From assembly GCA_018648445.1 (NCBI GenBank), contig JABGRG010000114.1, positions 1 through 11,870 on the forward strand: a stretch of DNA of 11,870 nt. The letters are read 5' to 3'. The stretch comes from Rhodospirillales bacterium (GTDB taxonomy: Bacteria; Pseudomonadota; Alphaproteobacteria; Rhodospirillales_A; JACZKS01). The notes beneath the pieces are model-generated. The model worked only from the letters and a program-made list of their open reading frames with translations. It was not told the DNA's origin and did not search any database. The translations under genes were made by a program, and so were the position numbers. Shown in pieces: positions 1 through 6,789 of the stretch (its first letter is position 1; every line of letters starts with the position of its first letter).

Positions 1-1005
1 GGTGAGGAACGCGCTATCCACGACCGAATTCTGATCGGCCACGGCCGCAATCCCAACTGCGCCGCGGCGCTGGTAATCAGCCTGGAACCTGAGTCCGCCC
101 GCCGTCTCGAGGAAGGAATCGCGGAAACGGGCATCCCGGTCGAGACCGTCTCGACGGTTGAAACGGGTGGCGGTCCTCGCACCGAGGATCAGGGGCGACG
201 AATTGCCATCGCCCTAGCAAGGCGCATAGCGATGCAAAAACGTGAACCTTGTGCGTTGGCTGATCTTGTCGTCGGCCTCAAATGCGGGGGCTCTGACCCG
301 ACCTCGGGCATTGGGGCCAATGTGGTCGTGGGAAGGTTCTCCGACCGCTTTGTCGCCGCCGGTGGCACGGTCATTTTGTCGGAAACCATCGATTTGGTTG
401 GGGGCGAACACATTTTGGCCCGCCGCGCCGCGACGCCCGAGATCGCCCAGCGCATTGTGGAGTTGGTCCACGATATGGAAGAACAAGCAGCGGCGCTTGG
501 TGGCGGGTTGACCAATCTTTACGAGGACCACATCGCCGCCGGATTAACAACCCCCGAGGAAAAATCCCTTGGTTCTCTGCACAAAGGCGGAAGCAGTTCG
601 TTGCAAGAGGTATTGGACTACGGCGCGTCTCCGACGAAAAAGGGGCTGGTCTACATGGACGCGCTGGGCGGCGGCATCGCCGAGGTCACCGGGGTCGCGG
701 CCGCCGGGGCGCAGATCATCCTGTTCACCACCGGGGGTGGCCATCCAACCGGCAATCCGGTCGCACCAACCATCAAGATCACGGCAAATCCTAAGGTGGC
801 GCGCAGCCACGCCGATGTCATCGACATCGACGCCGGATCAATCTTCGACGGGCGCATCGATCCGGGTGTTCACGCCGAGCACCTGTGGAACGTGGTTCGC
901 GAGGTCGCCGAGGGACGGACGACGCGTTGCGAGGAAAGCGGCGATACCGAGATCACCGTTGCCGGTCCAATGGCCGTCGCGCACCACCTGACCTTTAGCA
1001 ACTAG
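1..1005 (+). CDS. UxaA/GarD-family sugar-acid dehydratase (or sulfo-lyase SuyB-like), 5'-truncated
   Basis: The frame is open from base 1 to the TAG at 1003-1005, so 334 residues of a longer protein are visible and the start lies outside the window. Family marks seen: CGGSDPTSG (about residues 95-103), ILSETIDLVGGEH (125-137), GLTTPEEKSLG (181-191), ILFTTGGGHPTGNPVAPTIK (239-258) and DIDAGSI (275-281). These are typical of the second and C-terminal domains of altronate and galactarate dehydratases and of the related sulfolactate sulfo-lyase large subunit. Known members eliminate water (or sulfite) from a hydroxy acid in the cytoplasm, using a metal. One oddity is that just before GLTTPEEKS the usual PGN is replaced by EDH. 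The dehydrogenase gene follows 9 bp after the stop, so the two are probably co-transcribed. The family is secure; the substrate is not, and altronate, galactarate, sulfolactate or another acid all remain possible. Confidence 0.88.
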   Translation, partial: GEERAIHDRILIGHGRNPNCAAALVISLEPESARRLEEGIAETGIPVETVSTVETGGGPRTEDQGRRIAIALARRIAMQKREPCALADLVVGLKCGGSDPTSGIGANVVVGRFSDRFVAAGGTVILSETIDLVGGEHILARRAATPEIAQRIVELVHDMEEQAAALGGGLTNLYEDHIAAGLTTPEEKSLGSLHKGGSSSLQEVLDYGASPTKKGLVYMDALGGGIAEVTGVAAAGAQIILFTTGGGHPTGNPVAPTIKITANPKVARSHADVIDIDAGSIFDGRIDPGVHAEHLWNVVREVAEGRTTRCEESGDTEITVAGPMAVAHHLTFSN

Positions 1006-1014
1006 GGTATGCCC

Positions 1015-2037
1015 ATGACCAAAGACAAAATTCTACGCGTCGGCGTCACGCGGGACTTCGTCAGAACCGACGGTACCGTGAATTTCCTGCCCGAAGCCTG
1101 GCACCGGCTGGAAGGGCATCCCCGCATCGAATTGCATCTTCTTGAAGATGAAGCCCCAACGACCCTGACCCGGGCTCACACCTCGGCCTTTGATGTCATC
1201 TTGATGAAACGCAGCCCGCTTCCGGCATCGGCCATCGGCGAACCCGCGCCTAGATTGTTTCTCGTATCGCGCAATGGCGTTGGTTTCGACCATATCGACG
1301 TACCGGCTTGCACCGAAGCCGGGATCATGGTGACGATCACGCCGGACGCGGTGCGCCGACCGGTAGCCAGCGCCATCATGGCGCTGATCTTGTCATTGGC
1401 CCACCAGGTCATTCCGCGCGACCAGATGACCCGCGCCGGACGGTGGAAGGAACGCTGGAATACGCCGGGCATCGCCTTGACGGGAAGAACCCTGGGCGTA
1501 GTTGGCTTGGGAAACATTGGCCGCGAATTGCTTCGCGTCGCCGCCCCTTGGGACATGCGGCTGATCGGTGTTGAGCCCTTCGTTCCACAGGAGGGATTTC
1601 CGGATTTGGATGTCGAACTGGTCGACCTCGATACGGTTCTGGCCGAGGCTGATTTCGTTTCCCTGTGCTGCCCTTACATCCCTGCGACCCATCATCTGAT
1701 CGGCGCGCGCGAATTGGCGCTAATGAAGCCATCCGCCTATCTGGTCAACACGGCGCGCGGCGAGATTATCGATGAGCCGGCCTTGGTCCAAGCTCTGAGT
1801 GTTGGCGGCATCGCCGGAGCCGGGATCGACGTATTTGAGAAAGAACCGCCGGCCACAGACAACCCGCTTTTCGGCCTCGACAATGTCGTTCTGGGGTCAC
1901 ATAATCTAGCGTTCAATGATGAGTCGAACGACCTCGGCAACATCGGCGCAGCGGAAGCAATCCTGGCGGTGGCCAACGGAGAGAGTCCCCGCCACCTGAT
2001 CAATCCCGAAGTTCTCGAACATCCGCGCTTCAAGTGA
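1015..2037 (+). CDS. D-isomer-specific 2-hydroxyacid dehydrogenase, NAD-dependent
   Basis: This 340-residue cytosolic oxidoreductase belongs to the family that interconverts 2-oxo acids and D-2-hydroxy acids (phosphoglycerate, glyoxylate and hydroxypyruvate reductases). Counting from the ATG at 1009, the Rossmann motif GLGNIG is at 166-171. An acidic residue at the end of the second strand (E189 in IGVEPF) favours NAD over NADP. The catalytic residues are present: R250 in NTARGEIID, E279 in DVFEKEP and H298 in LGSHNLAF. Length is normal for the family. The start at 1015 is preferred because AGGG at 1004-1007 then sits 7 nt upstream; the in-frame ATG at 1009 leaves only 1 nt. It follows the dehydratase by 9 bp, which suggests sequential steps on a sugar-acid derivative. 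The exact substrate is unknown. The 3' end overlaps the opposing propeller gene by 8 bp. Confidence 0.92.
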   Translation: MTKDKILRVGVTRDFVRTDGTVNFLPEAWHRLEGHPRIELHLLEDEAPTTLTRAHTSAFDVILMKRSPLPASAIGEPAPRLFLVSRNGVGFDHIDVPACTEAGIMVTITPDAVRRPVASAIMALILSLAHQVIPRDQMTRAGRWKERWNTPGIALTGRTLGVVGLGNIGRELLRVAAPWDMRLIGVEPFVPQEGFPDLDVELVDLDTVLAEADFVSLCCPYIPATHHLIGARELALMKPSAYLVNTARGEIIDEPALVQALSVGGIAGAGIDVFEKEPPATDNPLFGLDNVVLGSHNLAFNDESNDLGNIGAAEAILAVANGESPRHLINPEVLEHPRFK

Positions 2038-2890
2038 TTTCGGCGATAGCGATACCGTGCTCACCAGCCACGCAATAGAGTAGATACGTCCTGCTGTCCT
2101 CAACAAAGATCGCGGGATCGCGCAGCTGATTAACGGCTTCGTCGATGGGACCGGGCCGCGAGACTTCAAGCGGTTCCTCGGCGCCTTCCCAATCGATTTC
2201 CGGGCGCAAGACGTCAACCGATTCCGAGGCTCGCCATTGTTTCCAATCGCCGGCGAGTTGCACGTTGGAACGGTAAATGCGCTCGGGCGCGTCGCCGATA
2301 CAGGTGTAAAAGACGTTCAGCCGATCGCCGTTCAACCACACCGCTGCGTGGCGGTTTCTTTTGGGGAAACCGCATTCGGGGCCCATTTCGAACGGCGTGA
2401 TGCCGTCGGGCGCGCGCCAGAAACGGCCACCCATCACCCAAGCGTAAGTTGCGCCTTCCCATCGGAAAACCCGGAAATACGGCGGCCCAAGTAGCGCCGG
2501 ACGAACAATAAAATGAATGCCGTCATATGAGGTTGCTACCCTGGTTCCTTGAACATTTTCCGGTTCGATGAAACCATGAAAATACATGCATATTTCCTGT
2601 GCCGAATCGTCGACATGGACATCGGGCGAGGCCACATGCTCAATGAAGAAGGACTCCGCCACATGCAAAGACCCCGGCTCGTGGGTACGCCAGGGTCCAA
2701 GAAGATGGTCGGCATATGCCATGCGGATATAGCTGCCGCGATGGTCGGCGAAATAGAGGTAGTAGCGACCCAACGGGTTTGGCAGCCAGTCCGGAACCCG
2801 GATCAGCGACGGCCCGTTGATATTGCGGCCAATCCGGCGATCCATGAACGGCGCGATAATCGGACCGTTGCCGAGGCGCTTAATTTGCAT
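2030..2890 (-). CDS. Five-bladed beta-propeller protein, GH43/GH117/GH130-like, uncharacterised
   Basis: This 286-residue protein has no visible signal peptide or membrane segment. It shows repeated blade-like strands of the kind seen in five-bladed propeller glycosidases: YYLYFADHRGSYIRMAYAD (43-61), CMYFHGF (101-107), LNVFYTCIGD (191-200) and TYLLYCVAGEHGIAIAEI (268-285). Candidate acidic residues sit where such enzymes usually keep them: D34 in RVPDW near the N-terminus, D90 in VASPDVHVD, and D258 in QLRDPAIF, which resembles the RDP motif of several propeller families. A strong SD (GGAGGG, minus strand, 2899-2904) lies 8 nt before the ATG. It is divergent from the EamA gene and overlaps the dehydrogenase tail. 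In a sulfatase locus it could cleave or bind a desulfated or sulfated glycoside. Catalytic activity is inference; a non-enzymatic propeller is possible. Confidence 0.72.
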   Translation of the reverse strand: MQIKRLGNGPIIAPFMDRRIGRNINGPSLIRVPDWLPNPLGRYYLYFADHRGSYIRMAYADHLLGPWRTHEPGSLHVAESFFIEHVASPDVHVDDSAQEICMYFHGFIEPENVQGTRVATSYDGIHFIVRPALLGPPYFRVFRWEGATYAWVMGGRFWRAPDGITPFEMGPECGFPKRNRHAAVWLNGDRLNVFYTCIGDAPERIYRSNVQLAGDWKQWRASESVDVLRPEIDWEGAEEPLEVSRPGPIDEAVNQLRDPAIFVEDSRTYLLYCVAGEHGIAIAEIT

Positions 2891-2898
2891 GGTACTAT

Positions 2899-2904
2899 CC
2901 CTCC
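2899..2904 (-). promoter_or_regulatory. Shine-Dalgarno site of the propeller gene
   Basis: The minus strand reads GGAGGG inside a longer GGGGAGGG run, 8 nt before the ATG at 2890. It is one of the strongest ribosome sites in the window and supports that start. Only 52 bp separate this gene from the preferred EamA start, and no clear -35/-10 pair is visible in that gap. Confidence 0.7.
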
Positions 2905-2942
2905 CCTGAAGAATGGTCCATGATACCCGTCGCGGGAGAGCG

Positions 2943-3827
2943 ATGACTAACGGACCATCTCAACGCATGATGTTTTCGCCATCGGTAATGGCAGCGGGGC
3001 TTGTGACGCTCGCGGCGGCCTGCACCGCAACCAATTCTGTAATCGTGCGCACGCTAACCGACATGGCGGTCGACCCCCTGGAGATCGCCTTTTTCCGAAA
3101 CGTTTTTGGCCTCATGTTCATGCTGCCGTGGCTGGTACGAAACGGGGTTTCCGGCCTGCGCACCGACCGGCCGTTGACGCATATCGGACGGGCCGTCGTC
3201 AATCTCGCGGGAATGGTATTGTTCTTCCAGGCAATCGCGCTGATTCCGGTGGCGAACGTTGTGGCCATCAATTTCACCGGTCCCATCCTTACCTCGGTTC
3301 TTGCGGTCTTCTTGCTCGGCGAAGCCATGCGCGCCCGGAGATGGGGGGCTGTGATTCTGGGTTTCCTCGGCGCCTTGATTATCATCCGGCCCGGCTTCGC
3401 CGAGGTCGGGGCCGGGGTCCTATCAGCGGTTGCCGCCGCCGTCTCCTGGGCGGTCATGCAGATCATGGCGAAAAGCCTTTCGCACCGGGAATCGCCGCAG
3501 AAAATCGTCACGCTCAATTTGTTGCTGATGGTGCCGGTATCCTTCATTCCGGTGGTCTTCGTATGGACAACACCGAGTCTGTTCGCACTGGCGCTCATGG
3601 CCCTGCACGGCGTTCTCGGAACGGTGAACCAAGTGTTCATCGTACGTGCCTTCTCGCTGACGGATACCACTTATGTGATGCCCTTCGATTTCACCCGCCT
3701 GCCCTTCGTCGCCCTGCTGGCGTTCTTTCTGTTCGGAGAAATCCCTCCCTTCTGGACCTGGATTGGGGGTGCCGTCATCTTCGCCTCGACCCTCTATTTG
3801 ACCCATCGGGAAAGTCGGGATCAGTAG
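2943..3827 (+). CDS. EamA/DMT-superfamily permease, ten predicted membrane helices
   Basis: This is an inner-membrane protein of 294 residues built from two EamA repeats (roughly 14-143 and 153-286), about ten hydrophobic segments in all. Typical features are DPLEIAFFRNVFGL early in repeat 1, INFTGPILTSVLAVFLLGE closing repeat 1, IIRPG, and the matching FDFTRLPFVALLAFFLFGE in repeat 2. The family moves small metabolites, often as exporters, and direction cannot be told here. The start at 2943 is preferred because GGGAG at 2934-2938 lies just upstream; an in-frame ATG at 2913 would add ten polar residues and has a poorer ribosome site. It is divergent from the propeller gene, and its TAG overlaps the opposing sulfatase end by 7 bp. 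A role in moving a pathway intermediate is inferred from position only. Confidence 0.9.
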   Translation: MTNGPSQRMMFSPSVMAAGLVTLAAACTATNSVIVRTLTDMAVDPLEIAFFRNVFGLMFMLPWLVRNGVSGLRTDRPLTHIGRAVVNLAGMVLFFQAIALIPVANVVAINFTGPILTSVLAVFLLGEAMRARRWGAVILGFLGALIIIRPGFAEVGAGVLSAVAAAVSWAVMQIMAKSLSHRESPQKIVTLNLLLMVPVSFIPVVFVWTTPSLFALALMALHGVLGTVNQVFIVRAFSLTDTTYVMPFDFTRLPFVALLAFFLFGEIPPFWTWIGGAVIFASTLYLTHRESRDQ

Positions 3828-5305
3828 CGTCCCGCCCGTTCGATCCCCGCGTCGCTGGTGGCCATGATTGCGTCCATGTGTTTGAGGACTAACTCGGACT
3901 TGATCACGGCATAGGCCGGGTCATCCCACAGATTAACGAACTCGCCGGGATCTTCCTGTAGGTCAAACAACTCGCCCAAATCGAGGCCATGATAGATGTT
4001 GGTCTTATAACGCCCGTCGAACCGCATGGTGGCGTGGCTGGGCAGAGATTCCCGGGCCGAGCCCAGAGCGTCGTTGAAGTGGCAGATGACCTCGGACTTG
4101 AAAATATCCGGATCGGCCGCGCCGCTCAACAACGGCATCAGGGATTTTCCTTGGACATTGGCCGGAATGTCGAGCCCGGCGGCGTCCATGACCGTAGGCA
4201 TGATGTCGACCAGTTCGACCAAGGCGTCGCTGATTAGGCCTTCTTGAATTCGTCCCTTCCAGGCGAACATCAAGGGGACGTGAACAAGACCCTCCCAGAA
4301 CCGGCAGCCCTTGTAGAGCTGGCCGTGATCGCCGAGCGTTTCGCCGTGATCGCTGTGGAAAATAATCAGGGTGTTGTCCAACTGCCCGGCGGTTTCCAGC
4401 GCATCCACCAAACGGCCGAATTCGTGATCGACGTGTTCGACCATCGCGTAATAGGCGGCCTTGACCTTACGGCCGTTGAACTCGGACGGCGGGTGGCAGG
4501 CGAACTGCGTGAAGTCTTCTTCTGCGTTGTACCTAAAATTGCTCTCGCCCAAGGGATTGCCCGGGGCCACGGCCTGCTGGCAGACATTGGCGAACAGCTT
4601 TTGCCGCTCCAAGTCGCTTTCGCGGAACAGCGGCGGCGGCAGGGTCTCGGGATCGTAGCGCTCCAGATACTCAGGCGCCGGATCATAGGGCGGATGGGGG
4701 TCGAAGGGATTCATGCTGAGCATCCACGGCCCATCCCGTTTCTCGTTGATGAACCGAATCGCCATCTCGGTCGACCAGGTGGTCTGGTGCAGCTCTGCCG
4801 GAACACCAGGGCCGCAGAAGTCCTTCATGTGGCTGTACAGTTCGTCAGCATCGACGCCTTTTTCCTCCTTTAGCCACTGATGATAGGCGTGGTGCTCGTA
4901 GGTCAGACTGGGAAACGGATGATGGGACCATTGGAACAGGCGGTAGCCGTCGTCGGCGCGCTCCTCGTGTCCGGAAGCCCGCTGCAAATGGAGCTTGCCA
5001 ATCAGCCCGCAGTCGTAACCGGCATCGGCCAACATCCGGGTCACCAGTTTCTCGTTTGGGGGAAAATAGGCATTGCCGTTGCGATGCACGTGATTCGACG
5101 CCGGATAGCGCCCGGTCAGGAAACTGGCCCGGCTCGGCGTGCAGATCTGGCTCTGACAGTAGGCTTGGGTAAATGCGGTGCCCGCCCCCATGAAACGATC
5201 GAAATTCGGCGTATTGATGTGGTAATTACCCAGCCCGCGAATGGTGTCATAGCGCTGCTGGTCGGTGCAATACCAGAGGATGTTCGGTCGATCAGGGTTG
5301 CTCAT
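3821..5305 (-). CDS. S1-family formylglycine sulfatase (sulfatase 1), cytosolic
   Basis: This 494-residue arylsulfatase-superfamily enzyme is predicted to hydrolyse a sulfate ester. The N-terminus runs straight into the first strand (RPNILWYCTDQQRYD), so there is no signal peptide. Active-site elements: metal ligand D15, the C55-T-P-S-R motif for formylglycine, GKLH (K104, H106), DPHPPYDP (H204), HSDHG (D319, H320) and the sulfate-binding Lys in LYKGCRF (K332). All expected residues are present. The C-terminal subdomain includes DGRYKTNIYHG and LGELFDLQEDPGE. The ATG at 5305 is chosen because GAGGA lies 7 nt upstream and homology starts there; the upstream ATG at 5371 would run 56 bp into sulfatase 2. 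It is the last gene of the LysR-led operon and a close paralogue of sulfatase 2. The substrate is unknown. Confidence 0.95.
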   Translation of the reverse strand: MSNPDRPNILWYCTDQQRYDTIRGLGNYHINTPNFDRFMGAGTAFTQAYCQSQICTPSRASFLTGRYPASNHVHRNGNAYFPPNEKLVTRMLADAGYDCGLIGKLHLQRASGHEERADDGYRLFQWSHHPFPSLTYEHHAYHQWLKEEKGVDADELYSHMKDFCGPGVPAELHQTTWSTEMAIRFINEKRDGPWMLSMNPFDPHPPYDPAPEYLERYDPETLPPPLFRESDLERQKLFANVCQQAVAPGNPLGESNFRYNAEEDFTQFACHPPSEFNGRKVKAAYYAMVEHVDHEFGRLVDALETAGQLDNTLIIFHSDHGETLGDHGQLYKGCRFWEGLVHVPLMFAWKGRIQEGLISDALVELVDIMPTVMDAAGLDIPANVQGKSLMPLLSGAADPDIFKSEVICHFNDALGSARESLPSHATMRFDGRYKTNIYHGLDLGELFDLQEDPGEFVNLWDDPAYAVIKSELVLKHMDAIMATSDAGIERAGRY

Positions 5306-5312
5306 TCTCGTT

Positions 5313-5317
5313 TCCTC
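5313..5317 (-). promoter_or_regulatory. Shine-Dalgarno site that sets the sulfatase 1 start
   Basis: The minus strand reads GAGGA 7 nt before the ATG at 5305 and shares bases with the TGA stop of sulfatase 2 (5316-5318). It supports the shorter start over the longer frame opening at 5371 and suggests translational coupling between the two sulfatases. Confidence 0.65.
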
Positions 5318-6785
5318 AATAGGCTGATTGGCGGGATATTCCCGCATCATGCGTCGCTGCCACGGCGTCAAGATGGCGCCTCAGAAGATCACTTTTCAGT
5401 CCGGCGCAATTCGGATCGTCCCACAGGTTCTCAAATTCGTGCGGATCGCTTTGCAAATCATATATTTCACCCAGTTCGGTGCCGTGATAGACGGCGCTTT
5501 TGTAGCGTCCATCGCAAACCATGGTGCCGTGTGAAGGGCTGCTTATCGGGGTCGTGCCCAGTGAATCGTTGAACTCACACACCACATGCGGCTTGTGAAA
5601 TCCGGGATCGCAGTCCCTGCGAAGAAGGGGGGCAAGCGATGTCCCCTGCATCCTGGGCGAGGCCTCTACCCCGGCTGCGTCGAGCAGGGTCGGCGCAATA
5701 TCGACCAGTTCCACCAAGGCATCGCTGATGACACCGTGTCCAAAGCCTTCGGGCCACGAAACGATCATCGGCACCCGGACGAGCCCCTCGAAGAAACGAC
5801 ACCCAAGATACATCAAGCCATGATCGCCCATCAGGTCGCCATGATCGCTGTGGAACAGGATCAGCGTGTTGTCCAACTGCCCGGTATCGCGCAGCACCTC
5901 GACGATACGCCCGAACTGGTGGTCAATATGTTCGATCATGCCGTAATAGCCGGCCAGAAGGACGCGGCTGTCATAGTCGCGGGGTGGTTGGACCGTCATC
6001 CGCTCCCACGCCACACCCGGTTCGCCGGGTCCGCTGCCGTGTGGATTTCCAGCTTCGGGCGAATGCTGTTGAATGCTGCCGAAGTCCTGCTGGCGAATCG
6101 CATCGGATTGGCGATAGTGAGCGCGGGGCAGCGTCGTCGGGTCATACCGTTCGAGGTATTCCGGCGGCGGATCGAAGGGCGGATGGGGGTCGAAGCAATT
6201 GATGTTGAACAGCCACGGGCCGCCACGTTTTTGGGTAATGAAACGAATGGCCATTTCCGAGCACCACGTTGTCTGATGCAGATCCGACGGTACGCCCGGC
6301 CCGCAATAGCCGTTCACCGTTTTCGCAAAAAGCTCATGCGGATCGACGCCCTTCTCGTCACGAAGCCAGTCGGCGTAGGCGTGGTTTTCCAAATTGGGGT
6401 AGGGGTGGTGGCTCCAATGATAGGCGCTAAATCCGTCATCGACCCGCGCCTCGATCGGTTGCGCGCGCGCCAGATGCATCTTGCCCGCCATGCCGCAATC
6501 GTATCCGGCGTCGGCGAGCAAGCGCGTCACCAAGATCTCATGGGCGGGAAACGCCGCTGCGCCGTTGCGCAATACCTGCGTCGCAGCCGGATAGCGCCCG
6601 GTCAGAAAGGATGCCCGGCTGGGCGTGCAGACAGGGCTTTGGGCGTAAGCCCGCGTGAAGGCCGTACCATCGGCGGCCAATCGGTCAAGGCGGGGAGTCC
6701 GGATGTGCGGATTACCGAGCGCGTGAACGGTGTCGTAGCGCTGATGGTCGGTGCAATACCAAAGGATGTTTGGCCGTTCGCCCAT
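5316..6785 (-). CDS. S1-family sulfatase (sulfatase 2) with Lys-to-Leu change in the active site
   Basis: This 489-residue, signal-peptide-free protein is closely similar to sulfatase 1 throughout (shared NILWYCTD, RASFLTGRYP, FDPHPPFDP, DHQFGRIV and SDALVELVDI blocks). Active-site elements seen: D13, C53-T-P-S-R for formylglycine, GKMH (K102, H104), H201 and HSDHG (D314, H315). The exception is the segment after GDHG: sulfatase 1 has LYKGCRF, this protein has MYLGCRF, so L327 (codon CTT) replaces the Lys that normally contacts the sulfate. The formylglycine motif and metal ligands remain, so the protein may be active on a different ester, slow, or non-catalytic. The ATG at 6785 is 4 bp after the preceding gene's stop, with a weak ribosome site, which fits coupled translation. 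The substrate is unknown. Confidence 0.94.
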   Translation of the reverse strand: MGERPNILWYCTDHQRYDTVHALGNPHIRTPRLDRLAADGTAFTRAYAQSPVCTPSRASFLTGRYPAATQVLRNGAAAFPAHEILVTRLLADAGYDCGMAGKMHLARAQPIEARVDDGFSAYHWSHHPYPNLENHAYADWLRDEKGVDPHELFAKTVNGYCGPGVPSDLHQTTWCSEMAIRFITQKRGGPWLFNINCFDPHPPFDPPPEYLERYDPTTLPRAHYRQSDAIRQQDFGSIQQHSPEAGNPHGSGPGEPGVAWERMTVQPPRDYDSRVLLAGYYGMIEHIDHQFGRIVEVLRDTGQLDNTLILFHSDHGDLMGDHGLMYLGCRFFEGLVRVPMIVSWPEGFGHGVISDALVELVDIAPTLLDAAGVEASPRMQGTSLAPLLRRDCDPGFHKPHVVCEFNDSLGTTPISSPSHGTMVCDGRYKSAVYHGTELGEIYDLQSDPHEFENLWDDPNCAGLKSDLLRRHLDAVAATHDAGISRQSAY

Positions 6786-6789
6786 GGCT

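Noticed and set aside
1..1005. Naming the first gene suyB (sulfolactate sulfo-lyase large subunit)
   Set aside because: The match is equally compatible with altronate or galactarate dehydratases, the N-terminus is missing and no small subunit gene can be seen.
2913..2942. Earlier in-frame start for the EamA permease
   Set aside because: The ten extra residues are polar and unlike the family's N-terminus, and the ribosome site before 2943 is better.
4244..5572. Plus-strand open frames of 209 and 230 codons opposite sulfatases 1 and 2
   Set aside because: They mirror conserved sulfatase codons on the other strand and show no family features.
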